Numbered from the stretch's first letter, positions 1-12,475 are shown. The stretch: 64,000 nucleotides of DNA from Cherax quadricarinatus (GCF_038502225.1 NC_091325.1:30380381-30444380), one strand, 5' to 3'. Numbers and translations are program-made. Notes: generated by a model not told the origin, from the sequence alone.

Positions 1-3000
1 GGTGAAGACGAGGTGACAGAGGACTCAGCAGTTTGAGAGCAGACTGGTGGTGGTGAAGACGAGGTGACGGCGGACTCAGCAGTTTGAGAGTAGACTGGTG
101 GTGGTGAAGACGAGGTGACGGAGGACTCAGCAGTTTGAGAGTAGACTGGTGGTGGTGAAGACGAGGTGACGGCGGACTCAGCAGTTTGAGAGTAGACTGG
201 TGGTGGTGAAGACGAGGTGACGGACGACTCAGCAGTTTGAGAGTAGACTGGTGGTGGTGAAGACGAGGTGATGGCGGACTCAGCAGTTTGAGAGTAGACT
301 GGTGGTAGTGAAGACGAAGTGACGGAGGACTCAGCAGTTTGAGAGTAGACTGGTGGTGGTGAAGACGAGGTGACGGAGGACTCAGCACTTTGAGAGTAGA
401 CTGGTGATGGTGAAGACGAGTTGACGGTGGACTCAGCAGTTTCTAGAGTAGACTGGTGGTGGTGAAGACGAGGTGACGGAGGACTCAGCAGTTTGAGAGT
501 AGACTGGTGATGGTAAAGACGAGGTGACGGCAGACTCAGCAGTTTGAGAGTAGACTGGTGGTGGTGAAGACGAGGTGACGGCAGACTCAGCAGTTTGAGA
601 GTAGACTGGTGGTGGTGAAGACGAGGTGATGGCAGACTCAGCAGTTTGAGAGTAGACTGGTGGTGGTGAAGACGAGGTGACGGCAGACTCAGCAGTTTGA
701 GAGTAGACTGGTGGTGGTGAAGACGAGGTGATGGCAGACTCAGCAGTTTGAGAGTAGACTGGTGGTGGTGAAGACGAGGTGACGGCGAACTCAGCAGTTT
801 GAGAGTAGACTGGAGGTGGTGAAGATGAGGTGAAGGAGGACTTAGCAGTTTGAGAGTAGACTGGTGGTGGTGAAGACGAGATGACGGCGGACTCAGCAGT
901 TTGAGAGTAGACTGGTGGTGGTGAAGACGAGGTGACGGCGGACTCAGCAGTTTGAGAGTAGACTGGTGGTGGTGAAGAGGAGGTGACGGAGGACTCAGCA
1001 GTTTGAGAGTAGACTGGTGGTGGTGAAGACGAGGTGATGGAGGACTCAGCAGTTTGAGAGTAGACTAGTGATGGTGAAGACGAGGTGACGGAGGACTCAG
1101 CAGTTTGAGAGTAGACTGGTGGTGGTGAAGACGAGGTGATGGAGGACTCAGCACTTTGAGAGTAGACTGGTGGTGGTGAAGACGAGTTGATGGAGGACTC
1201 AGCAGTTTTTAGAGTAGACTGGTTGTGGTGAAGACGAGGTGACGGAGGACTCAGCAGTTTGAGAGTAGACTGGTGATGGTGAAGACGAGGTGACGGCAGA
1301 TTCAGCAGTTTGAGAGTAGACTGGCGGTGGTGAAGACGAGGTGACGGCAGACTCAGCAGTTTGAGAGTAGACTGGTGGTGGTGAAGACGAGGTGACGGCA
1401 GACTCAGCAGTTTGAGAGTAGACTGGTGGTGGTGAAGACGAGGTGATGGCAGACTCAGCAGTTTGAGAGTAGATTGGTGGTGGTGAAGACGAGGTGACGG
1501 CAGACTCAGCAGTTTGAGAGTAGACTGGTGGTGGTGAAGACGAGGTGATGGCAGACTCAGCAGTTTGAGAGTAGACTGGTGGTGGTGAAGACGAGGTGAC
1601 GGCAGACTCAGCAGTTTGAGAGTAGACTGGTGGTGGTGAAGACGAGGTGATGGCAGACTCAGCAGTTTGAGAGTAGACTGGTGGTGGTGAAGACGAGGTG
1701 ATGGCAGATTCAGCAGTTTGAGAGTAGACTGGTGGTGGTGAAGACAAGGTGATGGCGGACTCAGAAGTTTGAGAGTAGACTGGTGGTGGTGAAGACGAGG
1801 TGACGGCGAACTCAGCAGTTTGAGAGTAGACTGGTGGTGGTGAAGATGAGGTGACAGAGGACTTAGCAGTTTGAGAGTAGACTGGTGGTGGTGAAGACGA
1901 GATGACGGCGGACTCAGCAGTTTGAGAGTTGACTGGTGGTGGTGAAGACGAGGTGACGGCGGACTCAGCAGTTTGAGAGTAGACTGGTGGTGGTGAAGAC
2001 GATGTGACGGAGGACTCAGCAGTTTGAGAGTAGACTGGTGGTGGTGAAGACGAGGTGATGGAGGACTCAGCAGTTTGAGAGTAGACTGGTGGTGGTGAAG
2101 ATGAGGTGACGGAGGACTCAGCAGTTTGAGAGTAGACTGGTGGTGGTGAAGACGAGGTGATGGAGGACTCAGCAGTTTGAGAGTAGACTAGTGATGGTGA
2201 AGACGAGGTGACGGAGGACTCAGCAGTTTGAGAGTAGACTGGTGGTGGTGAAGACGAGGTGATGGAGGACTCAGCACTTTGAGAGTAGACTGGTGGTGGT
2301 GAAGACGAGTTGATGGAGGACTCAGCAGTTTTTAGAGTAGACTGGTTATGGTGAAGACGAGGTGACGGACGACTCAGCAGTTTGAGAGTAGACTGGTGAT
2401 GGTGAAGACGAGGTGACGGCAGACTCAGCAGTTTGAGAGTAGACTGGTGGTGGTGAAGACGAGGTGACGGCAGACTCAGCAGTTTGAGAGTAGACTGGTG
2501 GTGGTGAAGACGAGGTGACGGCAGACTCAGCAGTTTGAGAGTAGACTGGTGGTGGTGAAGACGAGGTGATGGCAGACTCAGCAGTTTGAGAGTAGATTGG
2601 TGGTGGTGAAGACGAGGTGACGGCAGACTCAGCAGTTTGAGAGTAGACTGGTGGTGGTGAAGACGAGGTGATGGCAGACTCAGCAGTTTGAGAGTAGACT
2701 GGTGGTGGTGAAGACGAGGTGACGGCGAACTCAGCAGTTTGAGAGTAGACTGGAGGTGGTGAAAATGAGGTGACAGAGGACTTAGCAGTTTGAGAGTAGA
2801 CTGGTGGTGGTGAAGACGAGATGACGGCGGACTCAGCAGTTTGAGAGTTGACTGGTGGTGGTGAAGACGAGGTGACGGCGGACTCAGCAGTTTGAGAGTA
2901 GACTGGTGGTGGTGAAGACGAGGTGACGGAGGACTCAGCAGTTTGAGAGTAGACTGGTGGTGGTGAAGACGAGGTGATGGAGGACTCAGCAGTTTGAGAG

Positions 3001-3730
3001 TAGACTGGTGATGGTGAAGACGAGGTGACGGAGGACTCAGCAGTTTGAGAGTAGACTGGTGGTGGTGAAGACGAGGTGATGGAGGACTCAGCACTTTGAG
3101 AGTAGACTGGTGGTGGTGAAGACGAGTTGATGGAGGACTCAGCAGTTTTTAGAGTAGACTGGTTGTGGTGAAGACGAGGTGACGGAGGACTCAGCAGTTT
3201 GAGAGTAGACTGGTGATGGTGAAGACGAGGTGACGGCAGACTCAGCAGTTTGAGAGTAGACTGGCGGTGGTGAAGACGAGGTGACGGCAGACTCAGCAGT
3301 TTGAGAGTAGACTGGTGGTGGTGAAGACGAGGTGACGGCAGACTCAGCAGTTTGAGAGAAGATTGGTGGTGGTGAAGACGAGGTGACGGCAGTCTCAGCA
3401 GTTTGAGAGTAGACTGGTGGTGGTGAAGACGAGGTGACGGCAGACTCAGCAGTTTGAGAGTAGACTGGTGATGGTGAAGACGAGGTGAGGGCAGACTTAG
3501 CAGTTTGAGAGTACACTGGTGGTGGTGAAGACGAGGTGACGGCAGACTCAGCAGTTTGAGAGTAGACTGGTGGTGGTGAAGACGAGGTGACGGCGGACTC
3601 AGCAGTTTGAGAGTAGACTGGTGGTGGTGAAGACGAGGTGACGGCGAACTCAGCAGTTTGAGAGTAGACTGGTGGTGGTGAAGACAAGGTGACGGAGGAC
3701 TCAGCAGTTTGAGAGTAGACTGGTGGTGGT
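1..3730. repeat. 51-bp minisatellite, about 73 copies
   Basis: Tandem array with a 51-bp period; each unit begins GTGAAGACGAGGTGACGG and ends GTAGACTGGTGGTG. It already runs at base 1, so the true left edge lies outside the window. The plus strand is purine-rich. Because 51 is divisible by 3 and several frames lack stops, the minus strand shows long apparent ORFs of a 17-residue repeat. Every so often a variant unit with one extra base (CAGTTTTTAGAG instead of CAGTTTGAGAG, at about 1203, 2326 and 3143; a CAGTTTCTAGAG relative near 436) shifts the frame. These variants are spaced about 15, 22 and 16 units apart, so blocks of many units have been duplicated together. I infer non-coding satellite DNA. 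Confidence 0.95.
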
Positions 3731-3994
3731 AAGATAAGATAAGATAAGATTCCGTTTGGATTTTTAATCCCAGGAGGGTTAGCCACCCAGGATAACCCAA
3801 GAAAGTCAGTGCGTCATCGAGGACTGTCTAACTTATTTCCATTGGGGTCCTTAATCTTGTCCCCCAGGATGCGACCCACACCAGTCGACTAACACCCAGG
3901 TACCTATTTGCTGCTAGGTTAACAGGACAACAGGTGTAAGGAAACGTGTCGAAATGTTTCCACCCGCCGGGAATCGAACCCGGGCCCTCCGTGT
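3731..3994 (-). mobile_element. tRNA-derived SINE, 5'-truncated
   Basis: A SINE inserted in the 51-bp array. Read on the minus strand it starts near the tRNA-like B box (GGGTTCGATTCCCGG at about 3968-3983), passes through a tRNA-unrelated body with the phrase GACTGGTGTGGGTCGCATCC, and ends in a (TCTTA)n tail, seen on the plus strand as repeated AAGAT at 3731-3750. The A-box half of the tRNA head is missing, so the copy is 5'-truncated. The array resumes in phase just after it. A second, shorter copy on the plus strand lies at 12277-12475, which confirms the family and its 3' end. Confidence 0.85.
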
Positions 3995-4124
3995 GTGAAG
4001 ACGAGATGACGGCGGACTCAGCAGTTTGAGAGTAGACTGGTGGTGGTGAAGACGAGGTGACGGCGGACTCAGCAGTTTGAGAGTAGACTGGTGGTGGTGA
4101 AGACGAGGTGACGCCGGACTCAGC
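3995..4124. repeat. 51-bp minisatellite, continuation after the SINE
   Basis: About two and a half further units of the same array. It ends at GGACTCAGC near 4124, where sequence of a Jockey-type LINE begins. Confidence 0.9.
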
Positions 4125-5423
4125 TGGCGGCATCCACCTACACACTTGGGACCTCAACGAAATGCGCTTAACTCGTGGAACCCACGCAGCAAGGCTTTTA
4201 CGGTGGTGCACAGGTAGAAAGACACAAAGGTTCCCCACCCTCACAGACCCCCCAAAACATAGTGTAGGAGAGGAAACTGAAGATATGGTACACCAACACT
4301 GATGGAATAACAAATAAGTTGGAGGAGTGGCACGAAACAGTCAGAGGCATCACCAGACATCATAGCTCTCACAGAAACCAAGCTCACAGGTATGATAACT
4401 GATGCCATCTTTCCAATGGGATATCAGATCCTGAGGAAAGATAGATGGAACAGAGGGGGTGGAGGAGTGAAACTGCTGGTCAAGAACTGATGGGATGTTT
4501 ATGAGCTGGAGAGAGGAGACAGTGGAGAAGCTAGGGATTACATAGTACGAACGCTTCAATCTGGAGGTCCCAAGGTGGTAATTGCAGTTATGTATAACCC
4601 ACCACAGAACAGAAGGAGGCCAAGGCAAGAGTATGATGAGAGTAATAGACCAATGGTTGACACACTGGCTGAAGTGACAAGAAAGGCTCATGCGGGCAGG
4701 GCAAAGCTACTTATCACGGTTGACTTCAACCACAAGTATAATCGATTGGGAGAACTTGGAGCCGCATGGGGGCCAGGAAACGAGGAGGGGTAAGATGATG
4801 AAGATGGTACTGGAAAACTGTACGAACATGTAAGAGACACTACCAGAGAGAGAGAGAGGAGAGGATGAACCAGCGAGACTGGACCTAGTATTCTCCTTGA
4901 GTAGTGCAGATATTGAGGACATCACATATGAAAGAGCTGGACGAATAAAGGGGGACTACGTGGGAATGAAGAACTTCCTGAATGGGGTTCAGTGGGACAG
5001 AGAACTGGCAGGGAAGTCAGTAAATGAGATGATGGAATATGTGACAATATGCAAGGAAGCTGAGGAAAGGTTTGTACCCAAGGGTAACAGGAATAATGAA
5101 AAAGCCAGGATGAGCCAATGGTTCACCCAAAGGTGCAGGGAGGCCAAAACCAAGTGTGCTATGGAATGGAAGAAGTATGGAAGGCAAAGAACCCAGGAGA
5201 ATAAGGAGAGCAGTCGTAGAGCCAGAAATGAATATGCAGAGGTAAGATGGGAGGCCCAGTGACAATATGAAAATGACATAACAGCAAAAGCCAAATTTGA
5301 CCCAAAGCTGTTGTACAGCCACATCAGGAGGAAAACAACAGACAAGGACCAGGTACTCAGGCTAAGGAAGGAAGGAGGAGAGATCACAAAAAACAAAAAA
5401 CGACCGAGAAGTATGTGAGGAAC
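4125..5423 (+). pseudogene. Jockey/CR1-type LINE ORF2, endonuclease part (broken)
   Basis: Remnant of the apurinic-endonuclease (EEP) domain that nicks target DNA for a non-LTR retrotransposon. Visible blocks in order: YTNTDGITNKL (about 4286), DIIALTETKL with the catalytic Glu (about 4353-4385), MYNPP (about 4590), VDFN in place of GDFN (about 4722) and RLDLVFS (about 4878). A charged linker to the reverse transcriptase follows (4897-5262). In-frame stops near 4488 and 4791 and further stops after 5262 make it dead. It is interrupted at 5423 by a solo LTR and resumes at 6703. Sequence before the LTR matches the LINE at 34027-35702 (shared GGCTAAGGAAGGAAGGAGGA), so both belong to one family. 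The exact clade (Jockey versus CR1) is not settled by eye. Confidence 0.75.
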
Positions 5424-6697
5424 TGTTACAAAAAACGCGATTCTAAAAGCTTAGAGATCTCCAGTGAATAGTAGAAAGGACTGCCCTTCTAGCATCCAGC
5501 CTGTTACTGGGTTTTCGTAACAATTAGTCAGTATCCTTGTCCAATTATCCATTAGAATTCAATATGATTCAATAGTGCTTCAGGATTACAACTGGTAGGC
5601 TACTAACTACAGAAATTAAAATTTAATAAATTTATTAAGTTGTCTAGGCGTATATCAAATTAAATTAAATTAAATTAATCACAATAATCAAAATAATATT
5701 AATCACTTCTCTCGTGTACAGTATTATTGTGCTGAAAGCACATATCACATTTATAAGTCTTAAGTACTGTCTGGTACATTAACAAGTAATATTACAAATA
5801 TGTACAAGTAAGTTTGTGTGTATGTGTGTAAGTGCTCTAAGTAGTTCGCTATGTCTCACGACTCGACTAGACTTTAATAAGTGACTGACAAAGTTCTCTC
5901 ATAAACTAACTTCTTGACCGACTGGCAATCAGAGCAGTCTGCTTGAACAATAAAAAGAATACTAAGCCCAATAGCAATATAACAAGCAACTGTGACACAG
6001 AATCAGGGACAAGGAGATAATATAACGACACTAAGTAGGGACCATCAGCAGATCCTCCACAAAAGTCACAAAGCTCCCATAGTACTGAATCTAAGTTCAG
6101 CATAAGAAAATCCCCGACTGTGACAGTACACAGATACCAGTACACGTTAGGTCAGAAGCTACAGCTCAGGACCTGAGTTGCTCAGAGTGTCTAAGCGACA
6201 CACAACCTCAGTACAACGTCGAAAATCACTAAGTCTATACAATGTTCTGTGAACAGAGTCCCACAGAACCTAAAAGAAAGCTAGAGACGATCTTCCAACA
6301 AGGGCCTATAAGAGAGATTTAGGCACTTTGTCTGGAACACGTCCAACCACCCAGAGAGTCTAGACCAGACTGAATACTTCAGGCGAGATGAGGACACCCC
6401 CCATCACGTGATAGCTCCGTGGACGGTTGCTGCCCAGCAACAACGAGAAGCCGGCAGAGTAACGAGCCACAAGCGATAATTACAGTAGTTAGACAATCAA
6501 GACTTGAACTATGAGCACATAATATTATGTTACATCCTACCTAACAAAATTTAACTAAGTCAAATAATAATATAAAGCAATATATTCACGATTTAGCTAT
6601 TATCGCAAATATAAGCAGCATAAAATTATATGAAAAGGTAATATACATGTAATATATATACATAATATACATTGCAACCCATTCAGGGGTTGCAACA
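5424..6697 (+). mobile_element. solo LTR, 1.27 kb, with GGAAC target duplication
   Basis: The block starts TGTTACAAAAAACGCG and ends GGGGTTGCAACA. It is flanked by the direct 5-bp repeat GGAAC (5419-5423 and 6698-6702). TG...CA ends with a 5-bp duplication are the signature of an LTR left after recombination between the two LTRs of a Gypsy- or BEL-type element. Removing the block and one GGAAC restores the LINE sequence GTGAGGAACTCAACA, matching GTGAAGAACTCAACA at 34078. A diverged copy lies at 14534-15746 on the opposite strand. The last 24 bases form a near-palindrome. Orientation is inferred from the TGTTAC start. Confidence 0.85.
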
Positions 6698-6702
6698 GGA
6701 AC

Positions 6703-7077
6703 TCAACATGAGATTCGAAGAAGTGTTTAGAGAGGAGACAGAAGGGACTCCAGAAAGACGGAGAGGTGGGGTACACCACCAAGTGTTGGACACAATACAT
6801 ACAACCGAGGAAGAAGTGAAGAGGCTGCTAAGTGAGCTAGATACCTCAAAGGCGACGGGGCTGGATAACATCTCTCCATGGGTCCTGAGAGAGAGTGCAG
6901 AGGAGCTATGTGTACCTCTAACAACGATATTCAGCACATCTATCGAAACAGGGAGATTACCTGAGGAATGGAAGACACCAAATGTAGTTCCAATTTTTAA
7001 AAAAGGAGACAGACAAGAAGCACTAAACTATAGACCAGTGTCACTGACATGCATAGTATGCATAGTTATGGAGAAGA
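6703..7077 (+). pseudogene. Jockey/CR1-type LINE, reverse transcriptase N-terminal part
   Basis: Continuation of the LINE broken by the solo LTR. It encodes the stretch before the RT palm: EGTPERRRGG, KATGLDNISPWVLRE, GRLPEEWKTPNVVPIFKKGD and NYRPVSLTCIVC, nearly identical to the same blocks at 34123-34450. It stops at about 7077 in GGAGAAGAT, where the poly(A) end of a minus-strand Tx1-type LINE begins. The remaining RT is missing and does not reappear beyond that LINE, so this copy is truncated or rearranged here. Confidence 0.8.
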
Positions 7078-8447
7078 TTTTTTTTTATATTTTATTTAAA
7101 ACTTCATATTACAACATAAATAAATATATAGAAAAACCCTCATCCCGTATCAAACAGGTATACAAAATAGAACTCATAAACACAGTACACCATATAAATT
7201 ATGCGGCATTCACACAGCCACTATATACACCTCAAGCCACCTAGGATGTCCGTAAACCATACATAAGTAAACATCAGATAAGATCTTTGTGGCCTAATGT
7301 CATCCTACCAAAAAGAAACAAAAAATACACCAGAAGACATGCTATAATAAATTATATACCCCTACCTCCTCCACCACAATAGATCCCAATTAACCACGTA
7401 GCATATGATTTTAGGAGCATGTTATAATACTTAAAACGTTATGACAAGAAATAATAATCTAAAACATCAATACACAAACGTATCCTTATACTTGGACTAA
7501 ACTTGTCCTGTGCATCGTAACTCTCACAGAATAAGACACGAGGCCCAATGACCCTCCTAACCCAACCACCCTACATCACATTGGTCCGTTTTATACAATT
7601 CACCACTAAACGTCCACCACCACCCTTCCCCCTCCCCAAAAATGCCTTACACTCAAGTTTTCCTAACCATAACATTGCCGCTAATGGCGTATATTACACA
7701 TTACATAATAATGACGGAATTCATACCAAAGCTATCAACACAAAGAGATATCTAACAAAGTGTCACATAACACTGGAGAACTAACCTTTCCACCTTACAG
7801 CACAATACAACTTGTACCTCTAGTGCCTGGACACACACGTGACTGTGTCCTGACCTACACATTACCCATGCCACACCCTTGTGTGCGGAATCCGTACCCA
7901 TGCTGCACTCCATGCATACCAAACATGCTTCATGTGCCTATGGCCAGCATACGCCATGATCACCAGGACCAACACCTGATCGTCCCCTCTGGGAGAACCA
8001 ATCGCTGGACCCCCCCTTCCACAACGACATACGTACCGTACTCCACACATACCTGGATCGCCCACCGACATGGTCTTCAATACAAAATCAGTAATATAAC
8101 AACACCACATGTAACCTAATCATGTCTTAAAAGTTTACCCTAGTGATAAACATAGACACAATACATTTGTAATTCCACCTTAGAAACACAGAGACTTACA
8201 GCATACCACAAGGTGCATTATACGAAAATGCAATCACATAAGAGGCTCACTGTTGTGTAAAAATACAAGAAAACATACATGTTTAAAAGAGAGCATTATT
8301 TTACGCTCACTCACTACCAGGTTTATGTGTCCATCCAGAATTAACACATTACATGAAATGTTCCTGATCACCAAGACACTCACCTACCTCACACACCTCA
8401 CATCATACTTTTGTTCACCAAAGGCACCACTCACACCCACGCATTCC
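7078..8447 (-). mobile_element. 3' UTR and tail of Tx1-type LINE copy 1
   Basis: Non-coding sequence between the end of the LINE's reverse transcriptase ORF (8448) and its A-rich 3' terminus. Read on the minus strand it ends TAAATAAAATATAAAAAAAA at about 7078-7097. The same terminus occurs on the plus strand at 50217-50236, which identifies both as ends of one family. Short open frames inside look like chance. Confidence 0.7.
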
Positions 8448-10440
8448 TCAAGAAGCTAGCTTCATTATTTCCCCTTTAGATTGCAATGCCCATGAGTCCC
8501 TGACGCAGAAGCTACAATATCCCTCCGAAAAGTTGAAAGGCCATCTGTTCCCGGTGATATCCCTATTCCGCCGTTGCGTCCCATAAAATATCGCTGCCAG
8601 TGCCCTGATTCGCTCCCTTACCGGTGCACGTCTTGAAACCCACGAAGTATACACAAAGTCTGAGACAAGATAACCCATTGCATTCTGCGCCGGCACCTCC
8701 TCCCCCCTACATCCAAGCATAACGCTCTTAAAACACTAATCCCACCCCCACCCACCATACGTAAAACCCTGCCAAACCACTCCCTCACTGATTCTAACCT
8801 CGTACAAAAAATACTGCATGAAAAACAGTGTCAATATCCCCACACACACAACACTCCCCACTCTCCTGCACACGCCTATTTCCCAACACTTCCCCAGTCG
8901 GCAATATATTATGGAGAAATTTGAACATTACCTTCCTCACCACAGCCTTCAGTCGTAACCCTTTCATGCGGCCCCATATGTCACTCCATGCATATATAGG
9001 ATATATACCTTCAACCCTAGCAACCACCTCCCCACCACCCACCTGAGCCAGTCTTCCTATCTTGACCCTGCGTGGGTCCCTTGCAAAAATCAATAACCTC
9101 AACATTCCCTCACCCACCTGGACATCCCTATCCCTCACCCAATGCCCCAAATCCCGTCTTACCCATGCCAAGCCTGTGCCTGAAACCCTACCCTCCCTCA
9201 AATAACTGTGTTTAACATTCTTTGATGCAGCGCCATTAACCCCAGCCCTCCCTGGCGTACCGGTAGACACAACATCTCTCGACAACCAGTCACAGCCCGA
9301 ACCCCAAATATATCGATACACACACTTCAACAGACGCTTCTCATCACACGTTTCCAAGGGATATATACCCGCCACATGCCACAGCTTACCATACAATATC
9401 ACATTCACTACAATAGCACGCTGGTGTTGCGTCAAACATCCTGTATGCAATCCTGCCAATCTACCCAAAACCCTATCCACTGCTTTCGAATTCACTTCCC
9501 ACGCCTCCTGAAGCTTTCCCATGTGAACTACCCCACACAGTTTAATATGACGCATCAGGGGCCAACCGTCTCCCTGACCGAAAACCACACCCACTCTGTC
9601 CCCCACCCTCATAAGCATAGACTTTTCCTTATTAATCTTCATCCCTGTTGCCATGCCAAATCTCTCCACCAACTCACCCACCCTACGTAAATCCTCAGAC
9701 CTTCTGAATAGAACCATGGTATCATCTACGTAGCCCACGATCCCAGGTTCCAGACACCCCATCCCTCTCCACTCCATCCCTTACACCCCATCGCACAGCC
9801 CTGTAAAACGGGTCCTGGATCAATGCAAAGAGAAGCTGCGACATAGGGCATCCCTGCCTCAAGCCCTGTTCCACCCTAACAAGTTTTCCTAGCCTACCAT
9901 TCACCTGCACCAGTACAATAGTCCGCTCATACAACACCTTAGCCCAACTGACGATTTCCCTCCCAAACCCCTGCCATTGCATAAACTTCCACAACGTCTC
10001 ACGCTCCACACAGTCATATGCCGCATGCTAATCTAACGCTAATACCCCACCTTCATTTGTCCCCCCACTTTCATGTATAAACCTACGTATGATCCCTTGC
10101 CCCACACACATCGAACGCCCAGGCACCCTGTATTAGCCCTCATCCAAAACTCTGTCAAGAACTCTTTTCATCCTATTTCCTAACACTTTAGCAGAGATCT
10201 TGTAATCACCACACATTAAGGTAATTAACCTATAATCATGCACATATTCACAAGACTTCTTTTTAGGGACCATGACCACCACACCCGTTCTTTGCTGTTC
10301 CCCCAATCTGCCCATGGTTTTCATGGCATTAAATAAAACCACTAAAAATTCATGCAAACATTCCCAGTTTTCCTTATAAAAATCGCAAGGGATACCGTCA
10401 ATACCAGGTGATTTCCCCACACTCATTCCCTCCACTTTTC
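8448..10440 (-). pseudogene. L1/Tx1-type LINE copy 1, reverse transcriptase 3' half
   Basis: Minus-strand reverse transcriptase of a non-LTR retrotransposon, read in at least four frame segments. Segment 10440-10133 has KSPGIDGIPCDFYK and a DYRLITLMCGDYKI block. Segment 10009-9722 has WKFMQWQGFG and GLRQGCPMSQLLFALIQDP. Segment 9777-8794 has the catalytic YVDDTMVL and a long C-terminal thumb region ending with ECCVCGDIDTVFHAV. Segment 8720-8448 has YLVSDFVYTSW. GLRQGCP...LLFAL and the C-terminal C-x2-C-type motif suit the L1/Tx1 group. It is 5'-truncated at about 10443, with no endonuclease. Frameshifts and stops mean no full protein. Copies 2 (40341 onward) and 3 (to 57445) are the same family. 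Confidence 0.8.
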
Positions 10441-10443
10441 CCT

Positions 10444-10640
10444 AACTTAGATCCGTCCCGTTATAAAACAACTAGGAAGAAGTGATTCTTTTCCAAAAAT
10501 CAGATATTTCATAAAGTGCAAGTGATTCTCAGGATGGGTAGATGCAGTAGTGGTTCTCAGGATGGGTAGATACAGTAGTGGTTCTCAGGATGGGTAGATA
10601 CAATAGTTGTCCTAATAACTTCATATTCTGTTTTGGTATG
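10444..10640. repeat. short 28-bp direct repeat, three copies, in gene-free sequence
   Basis: Three near-identical units containing TTCTCAGGATGGGTAGAT run from about 10519 to 10605; the second and third differ from the first at a few bases. The rest of the interval has no gene I can see. It lies between the truncated 5' end of Tx1-type copy 1 and a Gypsy remnant. Confidence 0.7.
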
Positions 10641-11637
10641 GAACATGGAAGGGGCTACTTTCCCATTTGAAGGAAACTGTTTTGGATTTTCAAGAGCTTC
10701 AAGAGTGATTTGGAACTTAACTTTCCTGACATTTCTGTTTGTTCTGACCTCAAGAATGTTTCAGTGAATTTCGATAATATTTACATCATGACTCAAGTCT
10801 GGGAAGATCATCGTACTATACTGCCGCTTGTTTTAAAAAGACTAAGAGCTTGTGCCTTGAAATAGCTTGGCTATTTCAAGGCACAATACCTCGGGTTTAT
10901 TATTTCTGACAATAATTTATCACCCCTTCCTAACAAGAAGAAAGAAGTCCTGAAAGTACCTTTCCAACTACAAAAAGATTGCTAAGAAGTTTCCTTGGGT
11001 CAGTAAATTTCTGTAGAATTTTTTTGCCTAATTTAAATAGTCTGACTTCCATTCTCACAGAATATTTAAAATAGAATGTAAAAGAACCTCTTGTTTGTTC
11101 TGAAGAAAGCTTTGAACAAATTAAAAGAATATTTTCTAACCCCCCTGTCCTAAAAATTACCTGATATTAATAGTCTTTTGTCTCCCAACAGATGCCTCCC
11201 ATTCAGGACTCGGTTGTTCTGCTACAGTTCTATGATGATTCTCTTCCCTATATCTTTCACCAGTAAGAAGCTTCTGCCGAGGGAAGAAAGATACTACACT
11301 GTGGAGTAGGAATGTTATACATTGGTATGGGGGTATAAGTAAGTTCAAATACTATTTATACGGAAAACCCTTTGTGCTTGAAACAGATCACAAGCCACTG
11401 ATGTACCTGGAAAACTTCAAAGCTTCAAACAGCCGATTCTTAAGATGGGGTTTTGGCTATCCAGTCCTGTAAGTTTAAAGTTGCATAAATATCTTGCTCG
11501 AGAAACCACTTCTCAGATTGGCTGAGCCGAGGGTGTACATAGTACTTTTCCCTCTGTAACCTAACTTATTGCCTCCGATTATAAGTTTTGGAAAGAGGAT
11601 ATTGTGAGAAAAAAGCCCTTAAAAGGGGATGGGGTTA
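10641..11637 (+). pseudogene. Gypsy (Gmr1-like) RT and RNase H remnant
   Basis: Decayed plus-strand pol fragment. Pieces can be read across many frame breaks: VSVNFDNIYIMTQVWEDH at the RT catalytic box (10764-10817; FDN at 10770-10778), LGFIISDNNLSPLPNK (about 10890), then RNase H blocks LVWG (about 11325) and LETDHKPLMYLENFKASNSR (about 11377). They line up with the intact relative at 44229-46226, including FDN in place of FDD. As there, the RNase H end is followed directly by non-coding DNA with a purine tract (AAAAGGGGATGGGG, 11620-11633), not by an integrase. This supports the same unusual domain order. Confidence 0.7.
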
Positions 11638-12276
11638 TTGTTATTCAGACACCCAGGAACCATTAGCGTGTTACCGCTCGCACTACCATCTAGCGGGTTG
11701 AGGCTAAACTTCAGTTCCTCGGGTCTGATTTGATATAATTTCTACTACTGGTAGTATTAACCTTACCTGGTGTGGGTTGAAATTTGGAGAGTCACTTCAC
11801 CTCCACTCTTCTCCTAATCAGGTAAGGTGATCTACCAGTAGTATTTCTGTTCTTTGTTACTGATTTACCTGGTTACCAGTAATGATATTGAAGTAGTATA
11901 CCACCTTTGTCTTTCTTCTACGTTATACTTATTTAACCCTTATGTAACCAGTGTTGTTGTTTTATTGTTATCAACTCTGTTACTAGCCTGGTCAACCAGG
12001 GTAGACGCTAGTTAATTGGAGCAAGATCCCTGTCAACAGGATATTTTGGGACATAACGACTCATCTCTTTGGAATTGGAATTACTGTTCTGCGACCAAGT
12101 ACTGACAGGATTTCTCAGAACATCGGACAGACGCCGTCACCCAGAATAATTAGTACTATTTCTTCTGAAAACATCCTAGGCATAAGATACTCCTGTCTCA
12201 GCATCTTAGTTATTGTACCTCTAGTTATTCATTATTTTTCCATTCTTTTGTTCAGGCGGAAGGCGTTCCCCTGATA
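11638..12276 (+). mobile_element. probable 3' LTR of the decayed Gypsy
   Basis: Sequence just after the purine tract that ends the RNase H remnant and before the SINE at 12277. It is gene-free. Position makes it the likely 3' LTR, but no second LTR copy exists in the window, so neither boundary can be proven. Confidence 0.35.
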
Positions 12277-12475
12277 CACCTATTGTCCCAGTTCACCTAG
12301 CAAGCAAGTACCTCAGTGTTAGTAGACTGGTGTGGGTCTCATCCTGGGGGACACGATTGAGGACCCCAATAGAAAATGGACAGTTCCCTGATGACTTACT
12401 GCCTTTCTTGGGCTATCCTGGGTGGCTGACCCTCCGGGGTTAAAAATCAGAACAAAATCTCATCTTATCTTAACA
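12277..12475 (+). mobile_element. tRNA-derived SINE, 5'-truncated (second copy)
   Basis: Plus-strand copy of the SINE at 3731-3994. Shared phrases include TAGTAGACTGGTGTGGGTC, CATCCTGGGGGACA, CTATCCTGGGTGGCTGACCC and the TCTTATCTTA tail near 12462-12472. It lacks the whole tRNA-like head, so it is more truncated than the first copy. Confidence 0.8.

Noticed and set aside
1199..3800. Minus-strand readings of 631, 484 and 215 codons with 17-residue Ser/Pro-rich repeats
   Set aside because: They are read-throughs of the 51-bp array; the frame changes at every 52-bp unit, and shifted frames are equally open.
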